DNA from: SLFH01 sp050486265
GTDB lineage: Bacteria; Planctomycetota; Phycisphaerae; Phycisphaerales; UBA1924
Assembly: GCA_050486265.1 (NCBI GenBank)
Contig: JBJHCY010000001.1
Location: forward strand, 372,001 to 436,000
Reading direction: 5' to 3'
Length of the DNA stretch: 64,000 nt
Below are positions 26,275-33,798 of this stretch, piece after piece. Numbering within the stretch: the first letter of the stretch is position 1; each line of letters starts with the position of its first letter. The position numbers and the translations under genes were made by a program. The notes under the pieces are model-generated. The model saw only the letters and a program-made list of their open reading frames with translations, was not told where the DNA came from and ran no database searches.

Positions 26275-27223
26275 GGAACTGCACCAGCTCCGCTACTTCG
26301 TCGCCGCGGCCGAGGCCGGCAGCATCAGCCGCGCCGCCCAGCGGTGCCGCGTCGCCCAGCCCTCCCTCAGCCAGCAGATCAGAAAGCTCGAAGACGCCCT
26401 CGGCTCGCCACTCTTCGACCGCATGGGGCGCGGCGTCGCCCTCACCGACGCCGGCCGCGCCCTCCTCCCCCGCGCCCGCCGCATCCTCCAAGAGGTCCAC
26501 GACGCGCGCGACAGCCTCGACGCCGACATCGAACGGGGCTCGGGCGTCTTTTCGATCGGCGCCATCCCGACTGTCGCGCCCTACCTCCTCCCCGCAGCCC
26601 TCGCCCGCTTCCGCGAGGAGTTCCCAGAAGCCGCCGTCACCGTCCGCGAAGACTTCACCGAGCACCTGCTCGAAGCCATCGCCGACAACGAGCTCGATGT
26701 CGCGATCATGAGCACCCCCGTCGAGCACGAACTCGTCGAGCACGAGGTCATCGGCTCTGAGCCCCTCCTCGTCGTCGCCCCCGCCGGCACACCCCTCTGC
26801 CGGCCGGACACCGACCCGGGCGTCACCCTCACAGACCTCCGCGCCCAGCCGACCGTCACGCTCCACGAGATGCACTGCCTCGGACGCCAGATCAGCGGCT
26901 TCTGCGCCGAGCGTCGCCTCGCCCGCAACATCACCTGCCGAACCGCGCAGCTCGCCACCGTGCTCGAATTCGTCCGCCTCGGCATGGGCGTCTCGATCGT
27001 GCCCGCGATGGCCGCCCGCGCCGACACAAGCACCGAGCGCGTCTACCTGCCCCTCAAGACACGCCCCCCGACGCGCGAGATCAGCCTCGTCCGCCGCGCC
27101 GGGCGAGCCCGTTCACGCCGGACCGATCGCCTCGGCGAGATCCTCGCCGAACTGCTGGGCAACGCCGACACCGGCGAAACTACAGCACAACCTCGATCCC
27201 GTAACGATCACCCAACGCCTTGA
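26273..27223 (+). CDS. oxyR: Peroxide-sensing LysR-type regulator OxyR
   Basis: A 316-residue LysR protein. N-terminal helix-turn-helix: FVAAAEAGSISRAAQRCRVA. The effector domain has the redox pair in HCLGRQISGFC, aligned with Cys199/Cys208 of E. coli OxyR, and the C-terminal GMGVSIVPAMA. It is divergent from katA. Its last 44 bases overlap the 3' end of the convergent cupin gene. Confidence 0.93.
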   Translation: MELHQLRYFVAAAEAGSISRAAQRCRVAQPSLSQQIRKLEDALGSPLFDRMGRGVALTDAGRALLPRARRILQEVHDARDSLDADIERGSGVFSIGAIPTVAPYLLPAALARFREEFPEAAVTVREDFTEHLLEAIADNELDVAIMSTPVEHELVEHEVIGSEPLLVVAPAGTPLCRPDTDPGVTLTDLRAQPTVTLHEMHCLGRQISGFCAERRLARNITCRTAQLATVLEFVRLGMGVSIVPAMAARADTSTERVYLPLKTRPPTREISLVRRAGRARSRRTDRLGEILAELLGNADTGETTAQPRSRNDHPTP

Positions 27224-27650
27224 CCTCGTTCAGATCCGGCGGAAACGGCAGCTTGCCCATCGCGGCGTAAAACCCCGCCGCCGAACCCGGCGCGTGCAGA
27301 ATCAGCAGCTTCGCCGGCCTCTCGGTGTGGTTCGTAAACGACCGCACCCTCCCCCGCGGCACATGCACAAACCCGCCCGGCGAAAGGCAGTGGGGGACCC
27401 CGTCGACCGTCGCCGTCAGCTCGCCCTCGAGCACGAAGAACGCCTCGTCCTCATGGTGATGGATGTGCGGCGGCGCCCCGTTGCCCGGACGCACCTCCTG
27501 CTCCGACAACGCGTACGCACCGCCCGAGTGCTCGGCGGTCATGAGGAAACGCATCGGGTCGCCCATGACCGGGTGCACCTCCCCCTCGCCCGGGGCGAGC
27601 ACGCGGAGGCCAGTCGGAACGGACGCGTCGTTGGTCGGTGTGCTGCTCAT
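27180..27650 (-). CDS. Cupin-domain protein
   Basis: A 156-residue single cupin. Motif 1 is GAPPHIHHHEDEAFFVLEGEL (His and Glu metal ligands) and motif 2 includes PRGRVRSFTN. Similar proteins bind a metal and often act on flavonoids or small organic ligands, but no substrate can be named. ATG 27650 is used. Its C-terminal codons overlap the end of oxyR on the other strand. Confidence 0.85.
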   Translation of the reverse strand: MSSTPTNDASVPTGLRVLAPGEGEVHPVMGDPMRFLMTAEHSGGAYALSEQEVRPGNGAPPHIHHHEDEAFFVLEGELTATVDGVPHCLSPGGFVHVPRGRVRSFTNHTERPAKLLILHAPGSAAGFYAAMGKLPFPPDLNEVKALGDRYGIEVVL

Positions 27651-27726
27651 GGGCCCATGATACAGCGATCGACGCGCCAAAGAGACGCCGGGGTATCCAA
27701 TCCGACAGCCCCGTCGGCGCGAGACC

Positions 27727-28059
27727 TCACCGCCAAGACCGGTGCACGATCTCCGCCAGCTCGTCGCAGACCCGCTCGAACGCCTCGTCCCCCTCCCGCA
27801 TCGCGTCGGCCAGGCAGTGCTTGAGGTGGTTGCGGACCAGCTCCCGCGACACGCCCTTGAGCGCCTGCTGCACCGCCGCGATCTGCGTCAAAGTGTCGGC
27901 GCAGTACCGGTCCTCATCGATCATCTTGTAGATGCCCCGGATCTGGCCCTCGATCCGGCGCAGCCGCTTCAGATTCGCGGCCTTGATCTCAGGGTCAACC
28001 CCAGCCGCCATCCGCCCGCCGCAGCAAGACTCGGTTCCCAATTCTTCTTCACGATCCAC
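27727..28059 (-). CDS. csoR: Copper-sensing repressor CsoR
   Basis: A 110-residue CsoR/FrmR-type all-helical repressor. The Cu(I) ligands Cys-His-Cys are seen in DRYCADTLTQI and RNHLKHCLADAM, as in M. tuberculosis CsoR. An extra CCGG sits near the N-terminus. It is the third gene downstream of the copper operator at 30872 after copZ and copA, so it probably regulates that operon and possibly itself by readthrough. Confidence 0.9.
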   Translation of the reverse strand: MDREEELGTESCCGGRMAAGVDPEIKAANLKRLRRIEGQIRGIYKMIDEDRYCADTLTQIAAVQQALKGVSRELVRNHLKHCLADAMREGDEAFERVCDELAEIVHRSWR

Positions 28060-28084
28060 AACAAGCCCTCCGCAATCTCTTCGT

Positions 28085-28168
28085 GCCCCGCGCCCCGTGC
28101 CCCGTGCCTCCGTGCCTTTCTCTCCCTCTCTCCGTCTCTCCGTCTCTTCCCCCCTCCGTCTCTTCCCC
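28085..28168. repeat. Pyrimidine-rich low-complexity tract between copA and csoR
   Basis: The plus strand is almost only C and T with repeated ccgtgcc, tctccgtctc and cttcccccctccgtc units; the minus (coding-sense) strand is a purine run of GA and GGCAC repeats. It fills nearly the whole gap between the copA stop and the csoR start. No hairpin with a T-run was found. It may be a slippage-prone spacer. Confidence 0.6.
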
Positions 28169-30643
28169 CTACTCCACCCTCGCCCCCTTCAACCGCAAAC
28201 TGTTCGCCACCACGCTCACCGAGCTGAACGCCATCGCCGCGCTCGCCAAGACCGGGCTCAGCAGGATCCCAAACGCCGGATACAAAACCCCCGCGGCCAC
28301 CGGCACGCACGCCGTGTTGTACACAAACGCCCAGAACAGATTCTGCTTCATCGTCCGCATCGCACGCCGCGAGAGCTTCACCGCCTGCACGATCGCAAGC
28401 GGGTCGTCGCGCATCAGCGTGATGTCGCCCGCCTCGGCCGCGATGTCCGTCCCCGCGCCCATCGCGATCCCCACATCCGCCGCCGCCAGCGCCGGCGCGT
28501 CGTTCACCCCGTCGCCGACCATCGCGACCGCCCGCCCCTCGCCCTGCAGCCGCCGGATCTCCTCGACCTTGCCCTCCGGCAGCACGCCCGCCACGACACG
28601 GTCGATCCCCGCGAGCGAAGCGATCGCCCGCGCCGTCCGCTCGTGGTCGCCCGTGAGCATCACCACCGTCATGCCCATCGCGTGCAGCCGCTCGACCGCC
28701 GAAACAGACCACTCCCGCAGCGTATCCGCCACCGCGATGATCCCTGCGACGCGCCCGCCGATCGCGACGAACATCGGCGTCTTGCCCTCGCCCGCGAGGC
28801 GTTCGGCGTCTTCGATCAGCGGGCCGGGATCCGCCCCGGCGAGCTCCATCATCGAGCGGTTGCCGATCGAAACAAGAGCGCGGGCCCCGCCGAGTTCAAC
28901 GCTCGCCCTCGCCCCGCGCCCCGAGACCGACGCAAACCCTTCGGCCGAAGGCGCCGCAACATCAAGCTCTCCCGCCCGTTCGAGGATCGCACGCCCGAGC
29001 GGATGCTCAGACGATGTCTCAACACCCGCCGCGGCCGCCAGCACGCCCCGCTCATCAAACCCCTCGGCGCACAGCACATCGGTCACGCGGGGCCTGCCCT
29101 CGGTGATCGTGCCGGTCTTGTCGAGCACGACCGTGTCGATATCGCCCGCCCGCTGCAGCGCGGCGCCGCTCTTGACCAGAACCCCGCGCTGCGCCCCCAT
29201 GCCCGTGGCGACCATGATCGCCGTCGGCACCGCCAGCCCCATCGCGCACGGGCAGGCGATGATCAGCACCGCGATCGACGCGGCACCCCCGCGCACCACC
29301 GGCGACTGCGTGTCGAAAAGAAACCACACCGCAAAGGTCACCGCCGCGATCGACATCACCACCGGCACGAACACCGAGCTCACCCTGTCGGCCAGTTTCT
29401 GGATCGGCGCCCGCGACGCCTGCGCGTCGCGCATCAGGCGCACGATCCCCGAGAGCACGCTCGACGCCCCGACCGCCGTCGCCCGGACCTTCACCGCCCC
29501 GGTCGTGTTCACCGTCCCGCCGATCACGCGGTCGCCCTCGCCCTTCTCGACCGGCATCGATTCGCCGGTGAGCATCGATTCGTCGATCGCGCACGACCCG
29601 CTCTCCACCTCGCCGTCCACAGGCACCCGCTCGCCCGGGCGGATCAGCACCAGATCCCCCTTCCGCACCTCGCCGACGGGCACTTCGTGTTCCTTGCCCT
29701 CGCGGAGCACGCGCGCCGTTTGGGGCCGAAGCGACAGCAGCCCCCGCAACGCCGCGCTCGCCTTCCCCTTCGCCCGCGCCTCCATCGCGGCCCCCAGCAG
29801 CACAAGCCCGATGATGAAAATCACCGCCTCGTAATACACATCCGCAGGCACACCCCGAGCCTCGAACCACCCCGGCGCAACCGTCGCGGCAAGCGAGAAC
29901 AAAAACCCGCACCCCGTCCCGACCGCGATCAGCGTGTTCATGTCCGCCGACCGGCGCACAAACCCCGCCCACGCCCGCACATAAAAGTGCCGCCCCGCCC
30001 AGCCCATCACCACCAGCGTCATCGCCAGCAGCGAATAGACCAGCAGTTCCTTGGGCAGCCCATACAGCCAGGGCATCGCCCGCTCAAGATGCGGGTCCAC
30101 CGCCGACATCACCCGCCCCATCAGCGGATCGCCCGCGTGTCCGTCAGCATGGTGATCGCCCGCCATCAGCGGCATCGAGATCACCATCGCCACCACGCCC
30201 ATCGCGACCGCGACCCCAGCCTTCAGCCGCATCGCTTTGTACTCGGCCAGAAGCGCCGCGTCCCTCGCCTCCGGGTCTTCCTCGGCTCCCTCATCGATCG
30301 CCGAAGCCTCGTATCCGGCCTGCTCGATCACCACCTCCAGCGAATGAAGATCCGTCGCGCCCGAGTCGAACTCGACCGACGCCTCCTCGGTCATCAGGTT
30401 CACGCTCGCGTCGACAACACCCGGCGCACGCTGCAGCACCTTCTGCACCCGCGCCTGGCAGGCGGCGCAAGACATCCCCCCGACACGCAGCCTCGCCTTG
30501 GAGGCTTCGGTCTTCGCCGGCGCAGACAGACCCTCGGCCGGTTCAGGCCGCCGACCCGAACCGGAAAGCAGCCCGAAGTACCACAAGATCGCAACGACCA
30601 GCCCGCCCGCCCCCAGCGCGACGCCCCAATCAATCGGGCTCAC
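28169..30643 (-). CDS. copA: Cu(I)-exporting P1B-type ATPase
   Basis: An 824-residue heavy-metal ATPase. After a membrane-spanning N-terminal segment (about residues 10-27) one HMA domain carries GMSCAACQARVQ. Further landmarks: membrane metal site CPCAMGLAVP, phosphorylation site LDKTGTITEG, the HP motif SSEHPLGRAI and hinge MVGDGVNDAPAL. CPC with the HMA CxxC means Cu(I)/Ag(I). An acidic/His loop with GDHHADGHAGD lies between early helices. It overlaps copZ by 4 bases. Confidence 0.95.
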   Translation of the reverse strand: MSPIDWGVALGAGGLVVAILWYFGLLSGSGRRPEPAEGLSAPAKTEASKARLRVGGMSCAACQARVQKVLQRAPGVVDASVNLMTEEASVEFDSGATDLHSLEVVIEQAGYEASAIDEGAEEDPEARDAALLAEYKAMRLKAGVAVAMGVVAMVISMPLMAGDHHADGHAGDPLMGRVMSAVDPHLERAMPWLYGLPKELLVYSLLAMTLVVMGWAGRHFYVRAWAGFVRRSADMNTLIAVGTGCGFLFSLAATVAPGWFEARGVPADVYYEAVIFIIGLVLLGAAMEARAKGKASAALRGLLSLRPQTARVLREGKEHEVPVGEVRKGDLVLIRPGERVPVDGEVESGSCAIDESMLTGESMPVEKGEGDRVIGGTVNTTGAVKVRATAVGASSVLSGIVRLMRDAQASRAPIQKLADRVSSVFVPVVMSIAAVTFAVWFLFDTQSPVVRGGAASIAVLIIACPCAMGLAVPTAIMVATGMGAQRGVLVKSGAALQRAGDIDTVVLDKTGTITEGRPRVTDVLCAEGFDERGVLAAAAGVETSSEHPLGRAILERAGELDVAAPSAEGFASVSGRGARASVELGGARALVSIGNRSMMELAGADPGPLIEDAERLAGEGKTPMFVAIGGRVAGIIAVADTLREWSVSAVERLHAMGMTVVMLTGDHERTARAIASLAGIDRVVAGVLPEGKVEEIRRLQGEGRAVAMVGDGVNDAPALAAADVGIAMGAGTDIAAEAGDITLMRDDPLAIVQAVKLSRRAMRTMKQNLFWAFVYNTACVPVAAGVLYPAFGILLSPVLASAAMAFSSVSVVANSLRLKGARVE

Positions 30644-30852
30644 CCGTCGCTCCGCACCAGGTCGAACCCGCGCGCCGCAAGCGCGTCGCGGATCACCTCA
30701 TCCGGCGCCGCCTCAGGGTCACGCCGGATCACCGCCTCGCCCTGATCGACCTTCTCCACCTCGACGCCCGGCATCGCCTTGAGCACCGTCTCGACACTGG
30801 AGACGCACTTGCCGCAGTGCATCCCGTTGATGCGCATCGTGATCTGTTCCAT
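30640..30852 (-). CDS. copZ: Copper chaperone (HMA domain)
   Basis: A 70-residue HMA protein starting at ATG 30852 with AAGGAG in front. The Cu(I) site is INGMHCGKCVSSVE. It would deliver copper to CopA, whose gene overlaps it by 4 bases. First gene of the copper operon, 20 bases downstream of a CsoR operator. Confidence 0.93.
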   Translation of the reverse strand: MEQITMRINGMHCGKCVSSVETVLKAMPGVEVEKVDQGEAVIRRDPEAAPDEVIRDALAARGFDLVRSDG

Positions 30853-30871
30853 CGGTTCGGCTCCTTTGCTG

Positions 30872-30888
30872 ATACCCCCATGGGGTAT
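30872..30888. promoter_or_regulatory. CsoR operator of the copZ-copA operon
   Basis: ATACCCC-CAT-GGGGTAT, a perfect 17-bp inverted repeat of the type bound by CsoR, 20 bases upstream of the copZ ATG. Cu(I) binding by CsoR should release it. Confidence 0.85.
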
Positions 30889-30917
30889 GCTGAAGCCTAG
30901 CCGATCTCCCGGCCCGG

Positions 30918-31301
30918 TCAATCCCCGGGCAGCAGTCCCTGACGCGCGAGCAACTCGTGGTCCCCGAGCCGGATCCGGTCCGTCACCGCCGCCCCGCGGA
31001 GCACGCGATCGAGCACCTCCGGCCGCAGCGGCTCGGTCGCTCTGGCCCATCGTTCGAGATACCCGACGGTCATCCGTTTTGCGTCGTCGTAGCGGACGAA
31101 CGAGGCGTGACGGAGGTCGGGGTGGTCGGCTTCATCCAGCACGCAACTGGTATCGTCACGCCGTGTAAACCGGCGCGAAGTCACGCTGGCGAGCAACACC
31201 GCGTCTTCCCCCGACTCGTGCTCGAACGGCAGCGACAGCACCAGCCAGAGGTGGGGGCCGATACCGACAGAATCGATCCAGTACGCGTCCCCCGGCCCCA
31301 C
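30918..31301 (-). CDS. PemK/MazF-like protein, candidate toxin next to a Panacea antitoxin
   Basis: A 127-residue protein starting at GTG 31301 with GAAGGGA in front. The start MGPGDAYWIDSVG and following HLWLVLSLPFE, LLASVTS, SCVLDEADHPDLRHASFVRYDDA are reminiscent of PemK/MazF SH3-like barrels that cleave RNA, but catalytic residues cannot be assigned with certainty. It follows a Panacea-domain gene by 27 bases in the same direction. That pairing is typical of Panacea toxin-antitoxin loci. Alternative: an unrelated conserved hypothetical protein. Confidence 0.6.
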   Translation of the reverse strand: MGPGDAYWIDSVGIGPHLWLVLSLPFEHESGEDAVLLASVTSRRFTRRDDTSCVLDEADHPDLRHASFVRYDDAKRMTVGYLERWARATEPLRPEVLDRVLRGAAVTDRIRLGDHELLARQGLLPGD

Positions 31302-31328
31302 AATCCGTCCCTTCGTCAGTCCATCGGG

Positions 31329-31871
31329 TCATCCGGCAAGCCGGTTGCTGCTCCGCCGAGACCGGATCTCACGGTCGATCTCCTCGGCCTCCTCTCGATC
31401 GACGCCGATCGCCCCGAGAATGTCGAGAAGCTCGATCGGCTCCCCGCCCTCGACCGAAGACGCCCGCCACTCCGGAAGCCTCGACTTCAGGTGATCGATC
31501 AGTTCCCAGTCATTGACCGCCGAAACCTCGTCCTGCACCCGCGAAAGCACACCGATGGCGAGCTTCGAAAGCAGCCCGCGCCCGGGCGGCGACACCAGCA
31601 CCGTCTCGTACCCCTCAGACGAAAAGTGCGCAGACCACTTCGCCCAACCGGCGTGCTGACCGCGCAGCAGATCGTTCGTTTCAACCGGCGCGGGGCCGTG
31701 CCTGAACGCGGCGAACCGGTCAAAAGTGATCGGACGCCCCGACCCGAGCAGCATCTCGCGATCCGCGAGATAGAGCAGCTTCAGCAGGCGCAGCGAACTC
31801 ATCCGCGAGGCCCGCGCACGCTCAAGCAAAACTCCGGCAGCCTGGATGGTCGCGTCGAGGTCGAGGTGCAT
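31329..31871 (-). CDS. Panacea (SocA-like, DUF4065) domain protein, candidate antitoxin
   Basis: A 180-residue protein with the DUF4065 core RLLKLLYLADREML, RPITFDRFAAFRHGPAP and, near the end, helical segments. Panacea domains neutralise many different toxins and some act as proteolytic adaptors. It is the upstream partner of the small PemK-like gene. A TTGATA/TGTAAT promoter and a 9-base direct repeat lie upstream, compatible with autoregulation. Confidence 0.8.
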   Translation of the reverse strand: MHLDLDATIQAAGVLLERARASRMSSLRLLKLLYLADREMLLGSGRPITFDRFAAFRHGPAPVETNDLLRGQHAGWAKWSAHFSSEGYETVLVSPPGRGLLSKLAIGVLSRVQDEVSAVNDWELIDHLKSRLPEWRASSVEGGEPIELLDILGAIGVDREEAEEIDREIRSRRSSNRLAG

Positions 31872-31891
31872 GGCAATCCTGTACGCCCCCT

Positions 31892-31960
31892 TCAGATCAC
31901 TGGATCTCCAGCGTCCAAGGCCGCTCAGATCACATTACAGCAACGCCGCCCAAATATCAA
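31892..31960 (-). promoter_or_regulatory. Promoter and direct repeats upstream of the Panacea gene
   Basis: On the minus strand TTGATA (31960-31955) and TGTAAT (31939-31934) are 15 bases apart. The 9-mer TCAGATCAC occurs on the plus strand at 31892-31900 and 31925-31933, 33 bases (three helical turns) apart, the second copy touching the -10 box. CTGGA-GA-TCCAG lies between them. These are candidate operator elements. Confidence 0.4.
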
Positions 31961-32019
31961 CCAAAAACAGGGTCGGCGGTCAGCATGTTCGATCCTCCGG
32001 ACCGATAGCGCGGGCCGCA

Positions 32020-33798
32020 TCAATCCCGAAGCCGCTCGGTCAGCTCGACCCGCTCCTCGATCGTCCGCGCCTTCTCCGCGTCGTAGCGCAGCGTCACCTC
32101 CGCACCCTCCGGAGCCGCGACAACAAACCGCATCAGCCGCCGCCCCTGCCCGGGGATCCCCTCGGCCACCTGCACACGCCCCGGCTCGGCTCGCACCGGG
32201 TCCATGTGCTTGTCGAACCAACTCCCCACGCGCCCGGCCGCCACGACCTCGCCCTCGCTCGGCTCGCAGGTCAGGATGTCCGAACGCCCGATCGACTTGC
32301 GCACCGCAAGGTCCGTCCGCGTCGGGATGATCTTCTCGTTCTCGATCGCCACCGTGACCGACCACAGCCGCCCGAAATCGCTCGGCCCGAGATCCCGCAC
32401 CTCGCGCCGCCCGAAAGACAGTTTCGGCATGTTCTCGGCGTGCCACACCGTAAACGCGAAGTTCCGGTGGCATTCCTCTTCAAGCATGAAGGTCGGCGTC
32501 ACGCGGCTGGACCACTTGTTCGGCCCGCCGACAAGGATCTGCCCGTATTGCGGATGGTCCACCTCCGTGTACTCGGTAAACAGTTCCCCGAACGCGAGCT
32601 TGTCGCGCCAGAGCCAGGTCCGCTCGTCGTCCATCCGCCCCTCGCGCTGGAAAAACTTCTGCACCGTCCACAGCTCGTTGGTGAAGCTGATGACCCCCAG
32701 CGTCTCGGCGGTCCAGGTCACAAACCCGCCGTGCACATTGTAAAGATCCTTGTAGATGATCAGGTACCTGTAGAACGGCAGCATCTCCACGCCCGGCTCG
32801 GCAAGCCGGTCGTACACCCGCAGGTCCGACCTCGAATACAGGTTCTCCCGGTAGTCCGTCCCGGGCCCGCGCAGGATCATCCCGCCCGTGTTGTGGTAGC
32901 TCTGCACCGCCGCGATGTTCGGATGGTCCAGGATGAACCGCGCCGTCTCCAGCGACTCGGGCGTCTGCAGCGGGATGTCCCCCGCGCCGCGCTGCACATA
33001 CTCGGGCTGCCAGTCGCCCGGGAACGCGCGATTCATGTCGTCGCCGAACGGCGGGTCTTCATTGATCCGCCCGTCGCCGTCAAGATCCGTCCCCTCCCAG
33101 CCCAGATAGATGTAATCGCCCTTCTGCCCCGGCTCGACCCGCCGGAAAATCCGCGGGTCGTGCCGGTCGCGGATCCAGTCCCCGTCCGGATCCTTCTTCC
33201 ACATCATCGTGATCGAACCGTCGCCGTCGAGATCGTCGAGGCCGTCGCTGTTGACCGTCCCGTCTAGATCGCTGTCCTTCGGACGCAGGTTCTGCCTCGC
33301 GCTGTGCGGCGTCGCCGGCTGCGTAAACCAGTACGCCCGCCCGTCGGGGTTCACCATCGGCATCAGATAGAACGCGTTGTCGTCGAGGATCCGCGTGAGC
33401 TTCGCGTTGGCGCCGTACGACTTGGTCAGGTACCACAGCGTGTACAGCACCACTTCCGCCGCCTGGATCTCGTTGCCGTGAATGTTCCCGTCGATCCACA
33501 TCGCCGGCTTCTCGTCGTGCGCGCCCCCCTCCGGGCCCGTCACGATCGCCACCAACAGCTCGCGCCCCTCGATGCTCTCGCCCAGCACACGCAGCTCGAC
33601 AAGCTCCGGATACGCCGCGGCAAGCTCACGCGTCAGCCGGATGATGTCCTCGTAGCTGTAATACCGGTTGAACGCGATATCGACCTTGCTCTCGATGTGC
33701 GGCTGCGCATGCGCCTCGCCCGCAGGCCCGAGCCCGCAGACAAAGCCGACCGCCGCCGCAACCGAAGCCTTGAACATCCGTGCCGTCATCCGTCTCAT
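32020..33798 (-). CDS. Secreted M14 zinc carboxypeptidase
   Basis: A 592-residue exported protein; the signal peptide probably ends at AHA (residue 31). The M14 zinc motif is IDGNIHGNEIQAAE (H107, E110), the third zinc histidine is in VQSYHNTGG and the catalytic glutamate in ISFTNELW. An insertion between the first and third ligands holds aspartate-rich loops (DLDGTVNSDGLDDLDGDGS, DLDGDGRINEDPP) like calcium-binding EF-hand or thrombospondin loops. The C-terminal 150 residues may be a beta domain. It overlaps the next M14-like gene by 4 bases. Confidence 0.9.
   Translation of the reverse strand: MRRMTARMFKASVAAAVGFVCGLGPAGEAHAQPHIESKVDIAFNRYYSYEDIIRLTRELAAAYPELVELRVLGESIEGRELLVAIVTGPEGGAHDEKPAMWIDGNIHGNEIQAAEVVLYTLWYLTKSYGANAKLTRILDDNAFYLMPMVNPDGRAYWFTQPATPHSARQNLRPKDSDLDGTVNSDGLDDLDGDGSITMMWKKDPDGDWIRDRHDPRIFRRVEPGQKGDYIYLGWEGTDLDGDGRINEDPPFGDDMNRAFPGDWQPEYVQRGAGDIPLQTPESLETARFILDHPNIAAVQSYHNTGGMILRGPGTDYRENLYSRSDLRVYDRLAEPGVEMLPFYRYLIIYKDLYNVHGGFVTWTAETLGVISFTNELWTVQKFFQREGRMDDERTWLWRDKLAFGELFTEYTEVDHPQYGQILVGGPNKWSSRVTPTFMLEEECHRNFAFTVWHAENMPKLSFGRREVRDLGPSDFGRLWSVTVAIENEKIIPTRTDLAVRKSIGRSDILTCEPSEGEVVAAGRVGSWFDKHMDPVRAEPGRVQVAEGIPGQGRRLMRFVVAAPEGAEVTLRYDAEKARTIEERVELTERLRD

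Noticed and set aside
27932..30745. A 937-codon plus-strand frame opposite copA
   Set aside because: It is His/Arg/Pro-rich, as expected for antisense of a GC-rich gene; copA on the minus strand is unambiguous.
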